Assembly: GCF_001552175.1 (NCBI RefSeq)
Contig: NZ_BCQR01000030.1
Coordinates: 1-64,000, forward strand
Length of the DNA stretch: 64,000 nucleotides
Direction: 5' to 3'
Source of the DNA: Actinomadura kijaniata NBRC 14229
GTDB taxonomy: Bacteria > Actinomycetota > Actinomycetes > Streptosporangiales > Streptosporangiaceae
A model generated the notes under the pieces. That model was not told where the DNA came from. It did no database searches and was given only the letters and a program-made list of their open reading frames with translations. Position numbers and translations under genes: made by a program. Of the stretch, positions 33,121-40,934 are shown piece after piece; positions within the stretch are counted from its first letter, which is position 1, and every line of letters begins with the position of its first letter.

Positions 33121-33453
33121 GTGCGGGAACAGTGGCGTGGCGCGGCGGAGATCCCCGAACTGCCTGTGTCGCGGTTCGCCCGTCTGATCGTGGATGAGGA
33201 AGGGGTGCGCTTCTCCATCTCCGAAGAGGAGTATCCGGTTCCGCGTGAGGACGTGGCCAAGGTCTACGTCTGCAAGGGGAGCTTCCTCACCTACGGACTG
33301 TGCTTCCAGATGAAGGACGCCCGCGACTACTTCTTCCAGTTCCGGGGAGGCCGGAAGAAGGCCGAGAGGGCGCTGTGGCTCGTGCGGGCCGCGCGGTACC
33401 CGATCTCGCGGAACATCTACCAGCCGTACTACGGGCGGACCGCCCGCGACTGA
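33121..33453 (+). CDS. Small cytoplasmic protein, unknown function
   Basis: The 110-residue product is beta-rich in its middle (FARLIVDEEGVRFSISEEEYPVPREDVAKVYVCKG, then LCFQMKDARDYFFQFRGG) and ends in a basic helix. The strand pattern suggests a PH- or YcxB-like fold, but I cannot assign a family. GTG 33121 has AAGGGG upstream. It lies alone after the sigma operon. Confidence 0.65.
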   Translation: MREQWRGAAEIPELPVSRFARLIVDEEGVRFSISEEEYPVPREDVAKVYVCKGSFLTYGLCFQMKDARDYFFQFRGGRKKAERALWLVRAARYPISRNIYQPYYGRTARD

Positions 33454-33632
33454 CGGCGGCTGCCGGTCGCCGACCGGGCTCCGAATCCCGGATGAGGGAG
33501 ACGGGATCCCTTTCGTCCTCGACGGCGGAGCGCTGGACGCCGGGGAACCCGCCCGCGCGTTGACCTGACCGCGATTGGACCCGCGCGGCGGGAAGGGCGG
33601 ATGATGAGGGATTCGTCTTTCCTGGGGGTTCT

Positions 33633-34400
33633 GTGTCGTCTTCTCTTGACGGGGTCGTCGCGCGGTTGCGGGCGGCCGGGTGCGTGTTCGCCGAGGACGA
33701 GGCCGGGTTGCTCGCCTCGGCGGCGGAGTCGGCGGACGCGCTCGACGCCATGGTGGAGCGCCGGGTCGCCGGCGAGCCCCTGGAGTACGTGGTCGGGTGG
33801 GCCGAGTTCTGCGGGCTGCGCGTCGCGGTCGAGCCGGGGGTGTTCGTGCCCCGGCGGCGGACCGAGTTCATGGTCGGGGAGGCCGTGCGGAACGCGCCCC
33901 CGAAGCCCGTCGTCGTCGACCTGTGCTGCGGTTCGGGGGCGCTCGGGGCCGTGCTGGGGACCGTCCTGGAGGGGGCCGAGGTGTACGCCGCCGACGTCGA
34001 TCCGGCGGCGGTGCGGTGCGCCCGGAGGAACCTCCCCGCCGAGCGCGTCTTCGAGGGCGACCTGTTCGCGCCCCTGCCCGGTGAGTTGCGCGGACGCGTC
34101 GACATCCTCGCCGCTAACGTTCCCTACGTGCCGACCGGCGAGGTCGGGCTGCTTCCCGCCGAGGCCCGCGACCATGAGGCGCGGGTCGCGCTGGACGGGG
34201 GCGAGGACGGGCTCGCGGTGCTGCGCCGCGTCGCCGCCGAGGCGGGCGGCTGGCTCGCCCCGGGCGGGCGCCTGCTGGTCGAGACCGGCGAGCGCCAGGC
34301 GGAGGCGGCCGTGGCGGCGTTCGAACGCGGCGGCCTGGCGGCCCGCGTCGCCGCCTCGGAGGAGTGGCACGCGACCGTCGTCGTCGGCACCCGGCGCTGA
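33633..34400 (+). CDS. PrmC/HemK-related protein-(glutamine-N5) methyltransferase, unknown target
   Basis: The 255-residue protein has the PrmC-like N-terminal helical part (MVERRVAGEPLEYVVGWAEFCGLRV), SAM motif I VVDLCCGSGALGAVLG, the acidic AADVDPAAVRCARRNL, and NVPYVPTGEV, the NxPY motif that binds the glutamine side chain. The VPYVPT version marks the PrmC-related branch of unknown substrate, distinct from the release-factor enzyme. GTG 33633 is preferred. Monocistronic. Confidence 0.9.
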   Translation: MSSSLDGVVARLRAAGCVFAEDEAGLLASAAESADALDAMVERRVAGEPLEYVVGWAEFCGLRVAVEPGVFVPRRRTEFMVGEAVRNAPPKPVVVDLCCGSGALGAVLGTVLEGAEVYAADVDPAAVRCARRNLPAERVFEGDLFAPLPGELRGRVDILAANVPYVPTGEVGLLPAEARDHEARVALDGGEDGLAVLRRVAAEAGGWLAPGGRLLVETGERQAEAAVAAFERGGLAARVAASEEWHATVVVGTRR

Positions 34401-34449
34401 GAGTGCGCTGGATCACCTTTTCTCTCGATACAAAACCCGGCAAACGGCG

Positions 34450-34478
34450 TTAAAAGTGCCCACCGGGGCCTCTAAGGT
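34450..34478 (+). promoter_or_regulatory. Possible promoter of the acyltransferase gene
   Basis: TTAAAA (34450-34455) and TAAGGT (34473-34478) are 17 bp apart, and the -10 ends eight bases before ATG 34487. If used, the mRNA would be nearly leaderless. AAGGTGG could instead serve as a ribosome site. Confidence 0.4.
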
Positions 34479-34486
34479 GGCTCGGA

Positions 34487-35776
34487 ATGACTGCCACTCC
34501 GTTCGCACCCACCACCGAGGCTCCCGCGGCGGCACGGGCACGGCGGCTCGACTGGCTCGACGGGCTCCGCGGTGTCGCGGCGCTCGTCGTGGTCTTCGAG
34601 CACTCGCTGAACATGCTGTTCGGCGAGATCCGGCACTCGGTCAGCCCGTGGTTCGACTTCGGGCGCTATGGCGTGTTCGTGTTCTTCCTGGTCAGCGGCT
34701 ACATCATCCCGGCGTCGCTGGAGCGGCGGCGTAACGTCGCCGAGTTCTGGACCGGGCGGCTGTTCCGGCTGTACCCGCTGGCGGCCGTCGCCGCCACCGC
34801 CGGGGTCGTGCTCGGCTACACCGGGATCATGCGCGCCCGCCCGCCGGGGTCCCTGGACGACCAGCCGCTGGCGTCGGTGGCGGCGCACCTGACGATGCTC
34901 CAGGAACTCCTCGGCACCGGCAACGCCGTCTACGTCCTGTGGACCCTCTCCTACGAGATGGTCTTCTACCTGCTGGTCACCGCCCTGTTCGTCGCCGGGG
35001 CCAGGCGCGCCGCCGCGCCCGTCGCGGTGGCGTTCGGCGTGGCCTGCGCGACGGTCGGGACCATGCTGCCGACGGGGCTGCTGTCGTCGTGGTCGTCCGG
35101 CGGGACGGTGCTCGGCGCGACCCTGCTGATGGCGTTCGGGCTGCTGGCGGCGGCGCGCGGCGGGCAGGCGGCGCGGTGGTTCGGCGGCGCGGTGCTGGCG
35201 GTCCTGGCGCTGGGCCTGGTGGCGGTGAACAGCAAGGTCGGCGGCATGGAGGGCCTGGCGATCCTCGCGACCATGTTCGCCGGGACGGTGCTCTACGAGC
35301 TGGAGAAGCGGAAGATCCACCGCGGGTGGGGCGTCGCGGTGGCCGTCGCCGTGCCGCTGCTGACCGCGGCGGGCGGGATCCGGGCCGCGCTGGACGGCGG
35401 GGAGCGCAACTCCGACGAGTGGGGCTGGACGACCGCCGTCGTCGCCGCGTGGCTCACGTTCCTGCTGGGCATGGCCCTGCGGAACCGCCGCGTCCCCCGC
35501 CCGCTGCCCTGGCTCGGGCAGATCAGCTACTCGCTCTACCTGCTGCACCCGCTGATCCTCCAGTCGATCTGGAAGGCCGCCGGGGACGGCGTCGACGACC
35601 TGCCGGTGTTCCAGCGGCTCGGCTGGGCGGCCGGGCTGGTCGCGTGCGTCCTGGCCGTCGCCGCGCTCGGCTACCGCTTCGTCGAACGGCCGATGCAGGA
35701 CGTCGGCCGCGACGTCGTCCGCCGCATGCGGCCCGCGCGCCCCGTGGCGCCGGCGCCCGAGGCCCAGCCCGCCTGA
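34487..35776 (+). CDS. Acyltransferase family 3 membrane protein (OafA/YrhL-like)
   Basis: The 429-residue protein has about ten membrane helices and the family motifs LDWLDGLRGVAALVVVFEH (catalytic-type RGVA...EH), FFLVSGYIIPASLERR, the FWTGRLFRLYPL block and YSLYLLHPLIL near the end. Such enzymes acylate sugars of exopolysaccharide, lipid or natural products. The neighbours give no clue to the substrate. A small protein gene follows after 171 bp. Confidence 0.92.
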   Translation: MTATPFAPTTEAPAAARARRLDWLDGLRGVAALVVVFEHSLNMLFGEIRHSVSPWFDFGRYGVFVFFLVSGYIIPASLERRRNVAEFWTGRLFRLYPLAAVAATAGVVLGYTGIMRARPPGSLDDQPLASVAAHLTMLQELLGTGNAVYVLWTLSYEMVFYLLVTALFVAGARRAAAPVAVAFGVACATVGTMLPTGLLSSWSSGGTVLGATLLMAFGLLAAARGGQAARWFGGAVLAVLALGLVAVNSKVGGMEGLAILATMFAGTVLYELEKRKIHRGWGVAVAVAVPLLTAAGGIRAALDGGERNSDEWGWTTAVVAAWLTFLLGMALRNRRVPRPLPWLGQISYSLYLLHPLILQSIWKAAGDGVDDLPVFQRLGWAAGLVACVLAVAALGYRFVERPMQDVGRDVVRRMRPARPVAPAPEAQPA

Positions 35777-35947
35777 CCCGCGGGCCGCCGCGCCCCGGGA
35801 GAAATGCGCCACCATTCCCCTCCCAACCCCCAGATATCGGAATTCCCGGCAAAGATAACGACCGGAAATCCGTCGGGGGAAAGTGCCGCGCGAGCGCGTT
35901 CGAGCCCGATAAAATGCGGCACTGGCCATTGTCGTCTGGGGGCGTTC

Positions 35948-36175
35948 ATGGGAATGGAAGAAGTCGTTCGGCAGTTGCGCCTGGCGATCCACGAGGCGCG
36001 GGTCGCCTTCGACTGCATCGGGATCGGCGAGATCGAACGCGCCCAGACCAGCCTGATCACCGCCCGCACCGCGATGGACGCCGCCGACACCGTGCTGCGC
36101 CACAGCCTGGCCGGCCACCCGGCGGAGGAGGTCGCCGCCGAGGGCATCGCGGTACTGGCGGCCATCGCCGACTGA
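35948..36175 (+). CDS. Small helical protein upstream of the STAS gene
   Basis: The 75-residue product reads as two or three helices (VVRQLRLAIHEARVAFDCIG, IERAQTSLITARTAMDAADTVL, AEEVAAEGIAVLAAIA), like a tiny four-helix unit. ATG 35948 or 35954. It precedes the STAS protein by 41 bp. No family recognised; it might act in the same partner-switch. Confidence 0.65.
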   Translation: MGMEEVVRQLRLAIHEARVAFDCIGIGEIERAQTSLITARTAMDAADTVLRHSLAGHPAEEVAAEGIAVLAAIAD

Positions 36176-36216
36176 CCCGCCCGACTACCCGGCCGACCCG
36201 GAGCCGAGGAGGACCC

Positions 36217-36573
36217 GTGGACTTCAGCGCGGAGCATCGCCGTTACGGCGACCGGACCATCGTCGCGCTCGGCGGCGACATCGACGTCAGCACCAGCGGA
36301 CGGCTGCGCGAGACCCTGCTCGGGCTGGTCGAGGACGGCGCCCGGCATCTGGTGGTCGAGATGGACGACGTCACGTTCCTGGACTCCACCGGCCTGGGCG
36401 TGCTGGTCGGGGTGTTCCACCGGCTGCGCGCCCTGGGCGGGACCCTGGTGTTCGCGGGCGGCACCTCCCGGGTGCGCGACGTCTTCCACGTCACCCAGCT
36501 CACCAAGATCTTCCTGATGTTCCCGAGCGTGGACGAGGCGCTGCGCGCCGAGCCCACCGCCGCCGGGGACTGA
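36217..36573 (+). CDS. STAS-domain anti-sigma factor antagonist
   Basis: The 118-residue product is a single STAS domain (TIVALGGDIDVSTSGRLRETLLGLVEDG) with the phosphorylatable Ser in DVTFLDSTGLGVLVG. In partner-switching it binds an RsbW-like kinase when unphosphorylated and frees a sigma factor. GAGGAGG precedes GTG 36217. An RsbW-like ATPase lies at 16588 and SpoIIE phosphatases at 39237 and 42606, but direct pairing is not shown. Confidence 0.93.
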   Translation: MDFSAEHRRYGDRTIVALGGDIDVSTSGRLRETLLGLVEDGARHLVVEMDDVTFLDSTGLGVLVGVFHRLRALGGTLVFAGGTSRVRDVFHVTQLTKIFLMFPSVDEALRAEPTAAGD

Positions 36574-36580
36574 CGCCCGC

Positions 36581-36619
36581 GTGGCCGGGGCCGGACCGCC
36601 GCGGTCCGGCCCCGGCCAC
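36581..36619. terminator. Bidirectional terminator
   Basis: A perfect 19-bp inverted repeat (36581-36599 with 36601-36619) separates the STAS stop at 36573 from the convergent stop at 36624. Confidence 0.9.
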
Positions 36620-36623
36620 GGGG

Positions 36624-37301
36624 TCAGCCGGTGACCGGCAGGTCGCCCTTCACCGGGACGGGCCGGGGCGCGACCTCGGGGCCCTCCGGCTTCCCGCGGA
36701 CCTGCCGCTCCTTGCGGACGTGGCCGCAGGTGGCGGAGGCGACGCGGATCGCCTCGACCCTGCCCTGGCCGGTCGGCAGGGTGGCCTCCAGCCCGGTCAC
36801 CCGCAGCCGCCCGTCGGGCAGTCGCTCCTGCTTGTTGAGGACGACCGAGCCGTCGCCCAGGCCCGGCACCTTCACCGGGACGGTGGTGTTGGGCGGCGGG
36901 GACACCGCCAGCGGCTTGCCCGCCACGACCGCGTCGGCCAGCGACGCGTTCCCCCTTCCACCCAGGCAGCGGGCGGTGACGGCCTCGGCGTTCAGGTGCG
37001 CGGCCGGCACGTCGACCCCGGCGACCCTGGAGTGGGCGCGGTCGCGGCGCGCCGCCACGTCCAGCACCGTCGCCCGGACGGCCCTGGTGCGCTCCTCGCG
37101 CAGCAGCGCCTTGCGGACCTCGCCCGTGGCGGACGAGACGGCGGGCGTCGGCGGAACGTGCGCGGGGCCGGTGACGTTCAGGCCGAACGCCGACGACCCG
37201 CCGGGCTCGGCGGCGTTCGCGGGCGCGGGGACCGCCAGCCCGAGGGCCGCGGCGACCAGGCCCGCCCGCGCCAGGCGGCGCGTCAGCTTCCGATGGGACA
37301 T
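36624..37301 (-). CDS. Secreted protein ending in LPVTG (choice-of-anchor P-like)
   Basis: The 225-residue product has a signal peptide (LARAGLVAAALGLAVPAPANA, cleavage about 30) and a family-like domain (SAFGLNVTGPAHVPPTPAVSSATGE, with two Cys at ARCLGG and ATCGHV). It resembles the actinobacterial choice-of-anchor P group. The sequence stops right after DLPVTG, the sortase motif, with no membrane helix or positive tail. GGGAG before ATG 37301 supports the start. It lies 38 bp downstream of the L,D-transpeptidase gene, same strand, probably co-transcribed. Confidence 0.78.
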   Translation of the reverse strand: MSHRKLTRRLARAGLVAAALGLAVPAPANAAEPGGSSAFGLNVTGPAHVPPTPAVSSATGEVRKALLREERTRAVRATVLDVAARRDRAHSRVAGVDVPAAHLNAEAVTARCLGGRGNASLADAVVAGKPLAVSPPPNTTVPVKVPGLGDGSVVLNKQERLPDGRLRVTGLEATLPTGQGRVEAIRVASATCGHVRKERQVRGKPEGPEVAPRPVPVKGDLPVTG

Positions 37302-37339
37302 AGGGGTACTCCCTTGAGGGTTCGAGGGGCCGACCGGGG

Positions 37340-38146
37340 TCAGCCGGAGATGAGCACGAGGGTTCCGAGCGGGATCCGTGACAGCTCCCGCAGCGCCTCC
37401 TTCGGGACCCGGACGCATCCGTGCGAGACCGCCCGGCCGAAGACCGACGTGTCCGGCCAGCCGTGGAACGCCACGGTGCCCGGCCCCCCGCCGAAGGAGT
37501 CCAGCGTCGCCGAGTGCGCGCCGAGCGGCAGCACCAGCGGGCTGGGGGTCTTCTTCGCGGGCTCCAGGACGGCCAGCAGGAACGTGCGGCCGGTCGGGGT
37601 GGGCGTGGCGGGCGCGCCGACCGCGACCTTCCAGTTCCCGGCCGGGCGGCCGGACCTGAGCAGGCTCAGCCGGCGGTCCGACAGGTCGATCCTGACCTCG
37701 TAGGGCGAGCGCGCGGTGCGGAGCCCCCCGCTCCGCTCGGAGATCCAGCCGCTCGACCCGTTGGGCCTGCTCGGCAGCAGGATCCGGCGCCACTCTCCCG
37801 CGGTCTCCACGACGGGCACCCAGGTGGGCCCGCCGAGCTGCCGCACGGGCAGCGTCGCGACGGCGCGGCCTCCCGGGCGGTCCAGGACCGGCTGCGGCGT
37901 GGTCGGATGCACGACCGTGCCGTCGGTGCCGCTCGCCGGGGCCGCGTCCCCGGGGGCGGCGGCCACCGTCGTGAACGTGGTGGCCTCGGGGGCCCGGCCG
38001 CCGGTTCCGGCGTCCCGCGCGGCGGCGCGCCCGGTGGGCGCGTCCGTGCCGGAGCAGCCGCCCAGCGTCCCGCCCAGCAGCAGCGCGGCGGCCGCCGGGA
38101 GGATCGCGGAACGGGCAGCCCGTGACGGGGTGCGGCGGTCATTCAT
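37340..38146 (-). CDS. L,D-transpeptidase lipoprotein (YkuD domain)
   Basis: The 268-residue protein has a lipoprotein signal with lipobox LGGC (Cys about 30), a linker, an SH3-like region (VLDRPGGRAVATLPVRQLGG ... WRRILLPSR) and a C-terminal YkuD domain whose active site is HGWPDTSVFGRAVSHGCVRVP (Cys about 247). These enzymes make 3-3 cross-links in peptidoglycan. GGAGG seven bases before ATG 38146 supports the start over upstream ATGs. It is followed on the same strand by the LPVTG protein. Confidence 0.93.
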   Translation of the reverse strand: MNDRRTPSRAARSAILPAAAALLLGGTLGGCSGTDAPTGRAAARDAGTGGRAPEATTFTTVAAAPGDAAPASGTDGTVVHPTTPQPVLDRPGGRAVATLPVRQLGGPTWVPVVETAGEWRRILLPSRPNGSSGWISERSGGLRTARSPYEVRIDLSDRRLSLLRSGRPAGNWKVAVGAPATPTPTGRTFLLAVLEPAKKTPSPLVLPLGAHSATLDSFGGGPGTVAFHGWPDTSVFGRAVSHGCVRVPKEALRELSRIPLGTLVLISG

Positions 38147-38568
38147 GGAAGGGCCTCCAGAAGGCGTCATGTCCGTTCCCAGAGAGAGATCTGGAACGAC
38201 ATTTACGTTCGCCATCACGCCGGATGCTAGCGGTGTGACCGGAGTCGCGTTAGAGAAAACCGGGAAAGCGCGGGGAGAGAATCCGGGAACTCCCGATTTT
38301 GCCTGCCAGAAAAGATGGAAGTTTAGTTTTATGTCAGAAATGAGGCTTTTATCGGGTGATTCGGCGGCACGGGGAGGCGCCCGCCGGACCCCGGCGCCCG
38401 CCGACCGCCGCCGTGCGCTGCGGTTTCCGCGAGTCGATCGGCGTGCGACCGGCCCGCCGGGGCGCTAAATTTGTCATCCGACAAACATCTGGCATGGGAC
38501 GGCCAACGGGCAGGCGAAGCGGGCCGCCCGGCGGCCGAAGGCGTGCTTCGAAGGGCGGGGCGGTGGTC
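38147..38568. other. 422-bp gap between ldt and marR
   Basis: No gene supported. Around 38270-38350 lies an unusually A/T-rich patch (GGAAGTTTAGTTTTATG) and a partial inverted repeat GAATCCGGGAACTCCCGATT. The ldt promoter should lie near 38200-38300. The operator-like repeat at 38470 is listed separately. Confidence 0.5.
38470..38485. promoter_or_regulatory. Orphan operator-like repeat TTTGTC-ATCC-GACAAA
   Basis: A perfect 6-4-6 inverted repeat of the GntR/MarR operator type lies downstream of the marR stop and 320 bp upstream of the ldt start. No promoter is evident beside it. Confidence 0.5.
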
Positions 38569-39111
38569 TCAGGCGGGCAGTGGGAACGGGTCGTCCGGCC
38601 GTTCCCTGTCCTGGTCGTGCTCCCTCGCGACGTGCTCCAGCGCGTCGTGCTCCAGGGCGCGGCCCGCCGGGCCCGGCCCCAGAGCCTGGTGGAACTCCGA
38701 CAGCCCCCACAGCAGCGCCTGCCGCGCCGCGGGCGCCATCCCGGACAGGACGCGCTCCAGCTCCTCGCGGCGGCGGCCCCGCAGCCGGTCCATCAGGGCC
38801 CGGCCCTCGGCGGTCAGCCGGACGGTGACCTCGCGCCGGTCGTCCTGACCGGGGTCGCGCAGCAGCAGGCCCGAGGCCTCCAACCGGTCGCACAACCGGC
38901 TCGCCGAGGAGGCCAGCGCGCCCAGCTCGGTGGCCAGCGTGGAGATGTTGACCGGCCCGCGCTCCAGTACCAGCAGCGCCCGCAACTGGGTGGCCGGCAC
39001 CGGCACGTCCGGGGCGTTGTGGGCACGGGCCCACACACTCATCAGACCACCGGCGACCTCGTCGAGCACGGCCGCGGCCTCTGCCGTGTCCAGAGCGTGC
39101 TTGGCGACCAT
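38569..39111 (-). CDS. MarR family transcriptional regulator
   Basis: The 180-residue product has the MarR winged helix: ATQLRALLVLERGPVNISTLATELGALASSASRLCDRLEASGLLLR, then the wing DPGQDDRREVTVRLTAEG. It should be a dimeric repressor responsive to small ligands. ATG 39111 is close to its GGAGG, so GTG 39120 is an alternative start. It is divergent from the SpoIIE-type phosphatase gene at 39237 across 125 bp. Confidence 0.9.
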   Translation of the reverse strand: MVAKHALDTAEAAAVLDEVAGGLMSVWARAHNAPDVPVPATQLRALLVLERGPVNISTLATELGALASSASRLCDRLEASGLLLRDPGQDDRREVTVRLTAEGRALMDRLRGRRREELERVLSGMAPAARQALLWGLSEFHQALGPGPAGRALEHDALEHVAREHDQDRERPDDPFPLPA

Positions 39112-39236
39112 GCCCTCCACTGTTACACACCGCGCCCGCCGCGGCATCTCACCTCACCAACCCGGCCGACGAGACGGGATCGTCCTCCGGGGCGGCCCCC
39201 CCACGTCCGGACGGTCCACGCGCAGACGAGGGAGCC

Positions 39237-40397
39237 ATGCACGCCGATCCACTGAAGGACATTGAGCATGCCCTGTGGGACGCCCAGCCGCACGAACTGC
39301 TGGAGGCCGCCGCGCGGCTGATCCAGGCCGACACCGCGGCCGCGGACGTCGAGATCCTGCTCGTGGACTACCGGCAGGCGTACCTGGTCCCCGCCGTGGG
39401 GCGCGGCCGCGTTCCGGTGCGGCTGGACAACACCGCGCCGGGGCACGCGTTCGCCGCCCGGCAGGTCGTCCAGGACTCCACCGGCCACACCGTGCACCTC
39501 CCGCTGGTCGTGCACGGCGACCGGCTGGGCGTGCTGAGCGTGCGGCTGCCCGAGCCCGCCGACCGGACGACGACCGAACGCCTCACCGCCGTCGCGACCG
39601 TGCTGGCCCGCGCGCTGCGGATCGCCGACCTGCACACCGACCGGTACCGGAGCATCCGCCGCCGCAGCCGCCTCACGCTGGCCGCCGAGATCCAGTGGGA
39701 CCTGCTGCCGGGCACCGCCTGCGCCACCGACGAGTTCCACCTGGCCGGGCAGCTGGAGCCCGCCTACGCGGTGTGGGGCGACAACTTCGACTGGGCGATC
39801 TCCGAGCGGTACCTGACGCTGACGGTCAGCGACGGCATGGGCACCGGCGTGGAGGCCGCCGCCCTCACCCACCTGGCCGTCAGCGCGCTGCGCAACGCCC
39901 GCCGCTCCGGCGCCGACATCTCCGAGCAGGCCGCGCTCGCCGACCAGACCCTCTACGCCCGCCACCGCGGCGACCGGCACGTGGCCACCCTGCTGCTGGA
40001 GGTCGAGCTCGACACCGGCCGCGTCCGGGTGATCGACGCGGGCTCGCCCCGCGTCTACCGGATGCGCGGCAACACCACCGAGGCCGTCCGGTTCGAGTCC
40101 CAACTCCCCCTCGGCATGTTCGGCGACGCCGACTACACGGCGGAGTACTTCGCCCTGGAGCCCGGCGACCGCCTCGCGATCGTCAGCGACGGCGTGCACA
40201 CCGCCCGGTCGTCGGCCGGGGAGAACTACGGGGAGGCCGCGCTGGCCCAGGCGCTGCGCGACACCCGCCTCCAGGACCCGCCGGAGGCGGTGCGCACGTT
40301 CATCCGCCACTACCTGTCCTACCACGGCGCCGCGGAGCCGCAGGACGACGCGGTGGTGGTCTTCCTGGACTGGACCGGAAAGAACCCCCAGGCCTAG
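39237..40397 (+). CDS. PP2C/SpoIIE-type serine phosphatase with N-terminal GAF-like domain
   Basis: The 386-residue product has a GAF-like sensor half (residues 5-135, ending VLARALRIADLHTDR) and a SpoIIE phosphatase half: AYAVWGDNFDWAI and LTVSDGMGTGVEAAALTHLAVSALR for metal binding, IVSDGVHTARSS, and the final DDAVVVFL. The usual GGDFYD is WGDNFD here, a common variant in actinobacterial paralogues. It should dephosphorylate STAS-type antagonists. GGGAG before ATG 39237. Convergent with the receiver/kinase operon. Confidence 0.9.
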   Translation: MHADPLKDIEHALWDAQPHELLEAAARLIQADTAAADVEILLVDYRQAYLVPAVGRGRVPVRLDNTAPGHAFAARQVVQDSTGHTVHLPLVVHGDRLGVLSVRLPEPADRTTTERLTAVATVLARALRIADLHTDRYRSIRRRSRLTLAAEIQWDLLPGTACATDEFHLAGQLEPAYAVWGDNFDWAISERYLTLTVSDGMGTGVEAAALTHLAVSALRNARRSGADISEQAALADQTLYARHRGDRHVATLLLEVELDTGRVRVIDAGSPRVYRMRGNTTEAVRFESQLPLGMFGDADYTAEYFALEPGDRLAIVSDGVHTARSSAGENYGEAALAQALRDTRLQDPPEAVRTFIRHYLSYHGAAEPQDDAVVVFLDWTGKNPQA

Positions 40398-40470
40398 GAC
40401 CTCCCGCGGGCCCGAAGCCGGAGGCAAGGGTCCGCGGGTCAGGTCGCGCGGCGATGCCGCGCGCCGTGGG
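40398..40470. terminator. Hairpin region between convergent signalling genes
   Basis: An imperfect repeat (GACCTCCCGCGGGCCC with GGGTCCGCGGGTCAGGTC) and a second stem GCGCGGC/GCCGCGC lie in the 90-bp gap. Likely a bidirectional terminator. Confidence 0.55.
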
Positions 40471-40487
40471 CCGGGTCTTCACACGAG

Positions 40488-40934
40488 CTAGCGGTTGCGG
40501 GGCAGCCTCACCACCGTGACGAAGAAGTCGTCGATCTGCCGGACCACCTGGATGAACTGGTCGAAGTCCACCGGCTTGGTCACATAGGCGTTGGCGTGCA
40601 GGTGGTAGCTGCGCAGTATGTCCTCGTCGGCCTCCGACGTCGTCAGGACCACCACCGGGATGTGCCGCAGGTCCGGGTCGTCCTTGATCTCCTCCAGGAC
40701 CTCCCGGCCGTCCTTGCGGGGCAGGTTGAGGTCCAGCAGGATCAGGTCGGGGCGCGGGGCGCCGCCGTAGGGGTCCTCGCGGCGCAGGAACGCCATCGCC
40801 TGCTCGCCGTCGTTGACCACGTGCAGGCTGTTGCGCACCTTGTTGTGCTCGAACGCCTCGGTCGTCAGCAGCACGTCTCCCGGGTCGTCCTCGACCAGCA
40901 GCACCTCGATGGGGCGCACGTCAACCTGCGTCAT
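40488..40934 (-). CDS. CheY-like response regulator (Rcp1 type)
   Basis: The 148-residue single receiver domain has the acidic pair VEDDPGD, phospho-acceptor Asp in [13 protein letters not shown] (about 66), Thr in VVLTTSEAD and Lys in [10 protein letters not shown]. The [12 protein letters not shown] and [13 protein letters not shown] pattern is that of Rcp1-like regulators that pair with phytochrome-type or CHASE kinases. Its start overlaps the kinase gene by 14 bases, so the kinase is its likely phosphodonor. No output domain. Confidence 0.94.
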   Translation of the reverse strand: MTQVDVRPIEVLLVEDDPGDVLLTTEAFEHNKVRNSLHVVNDGEQAMAFLRREDPYGGAPRPDLILLDLNLPRKDGREVLEEIKDDPDLRHIPVVVLTTSEADEDILRSYHLHANAYVTKPVDFDQFIQVVRQIDDFFVTVVRLPRNR

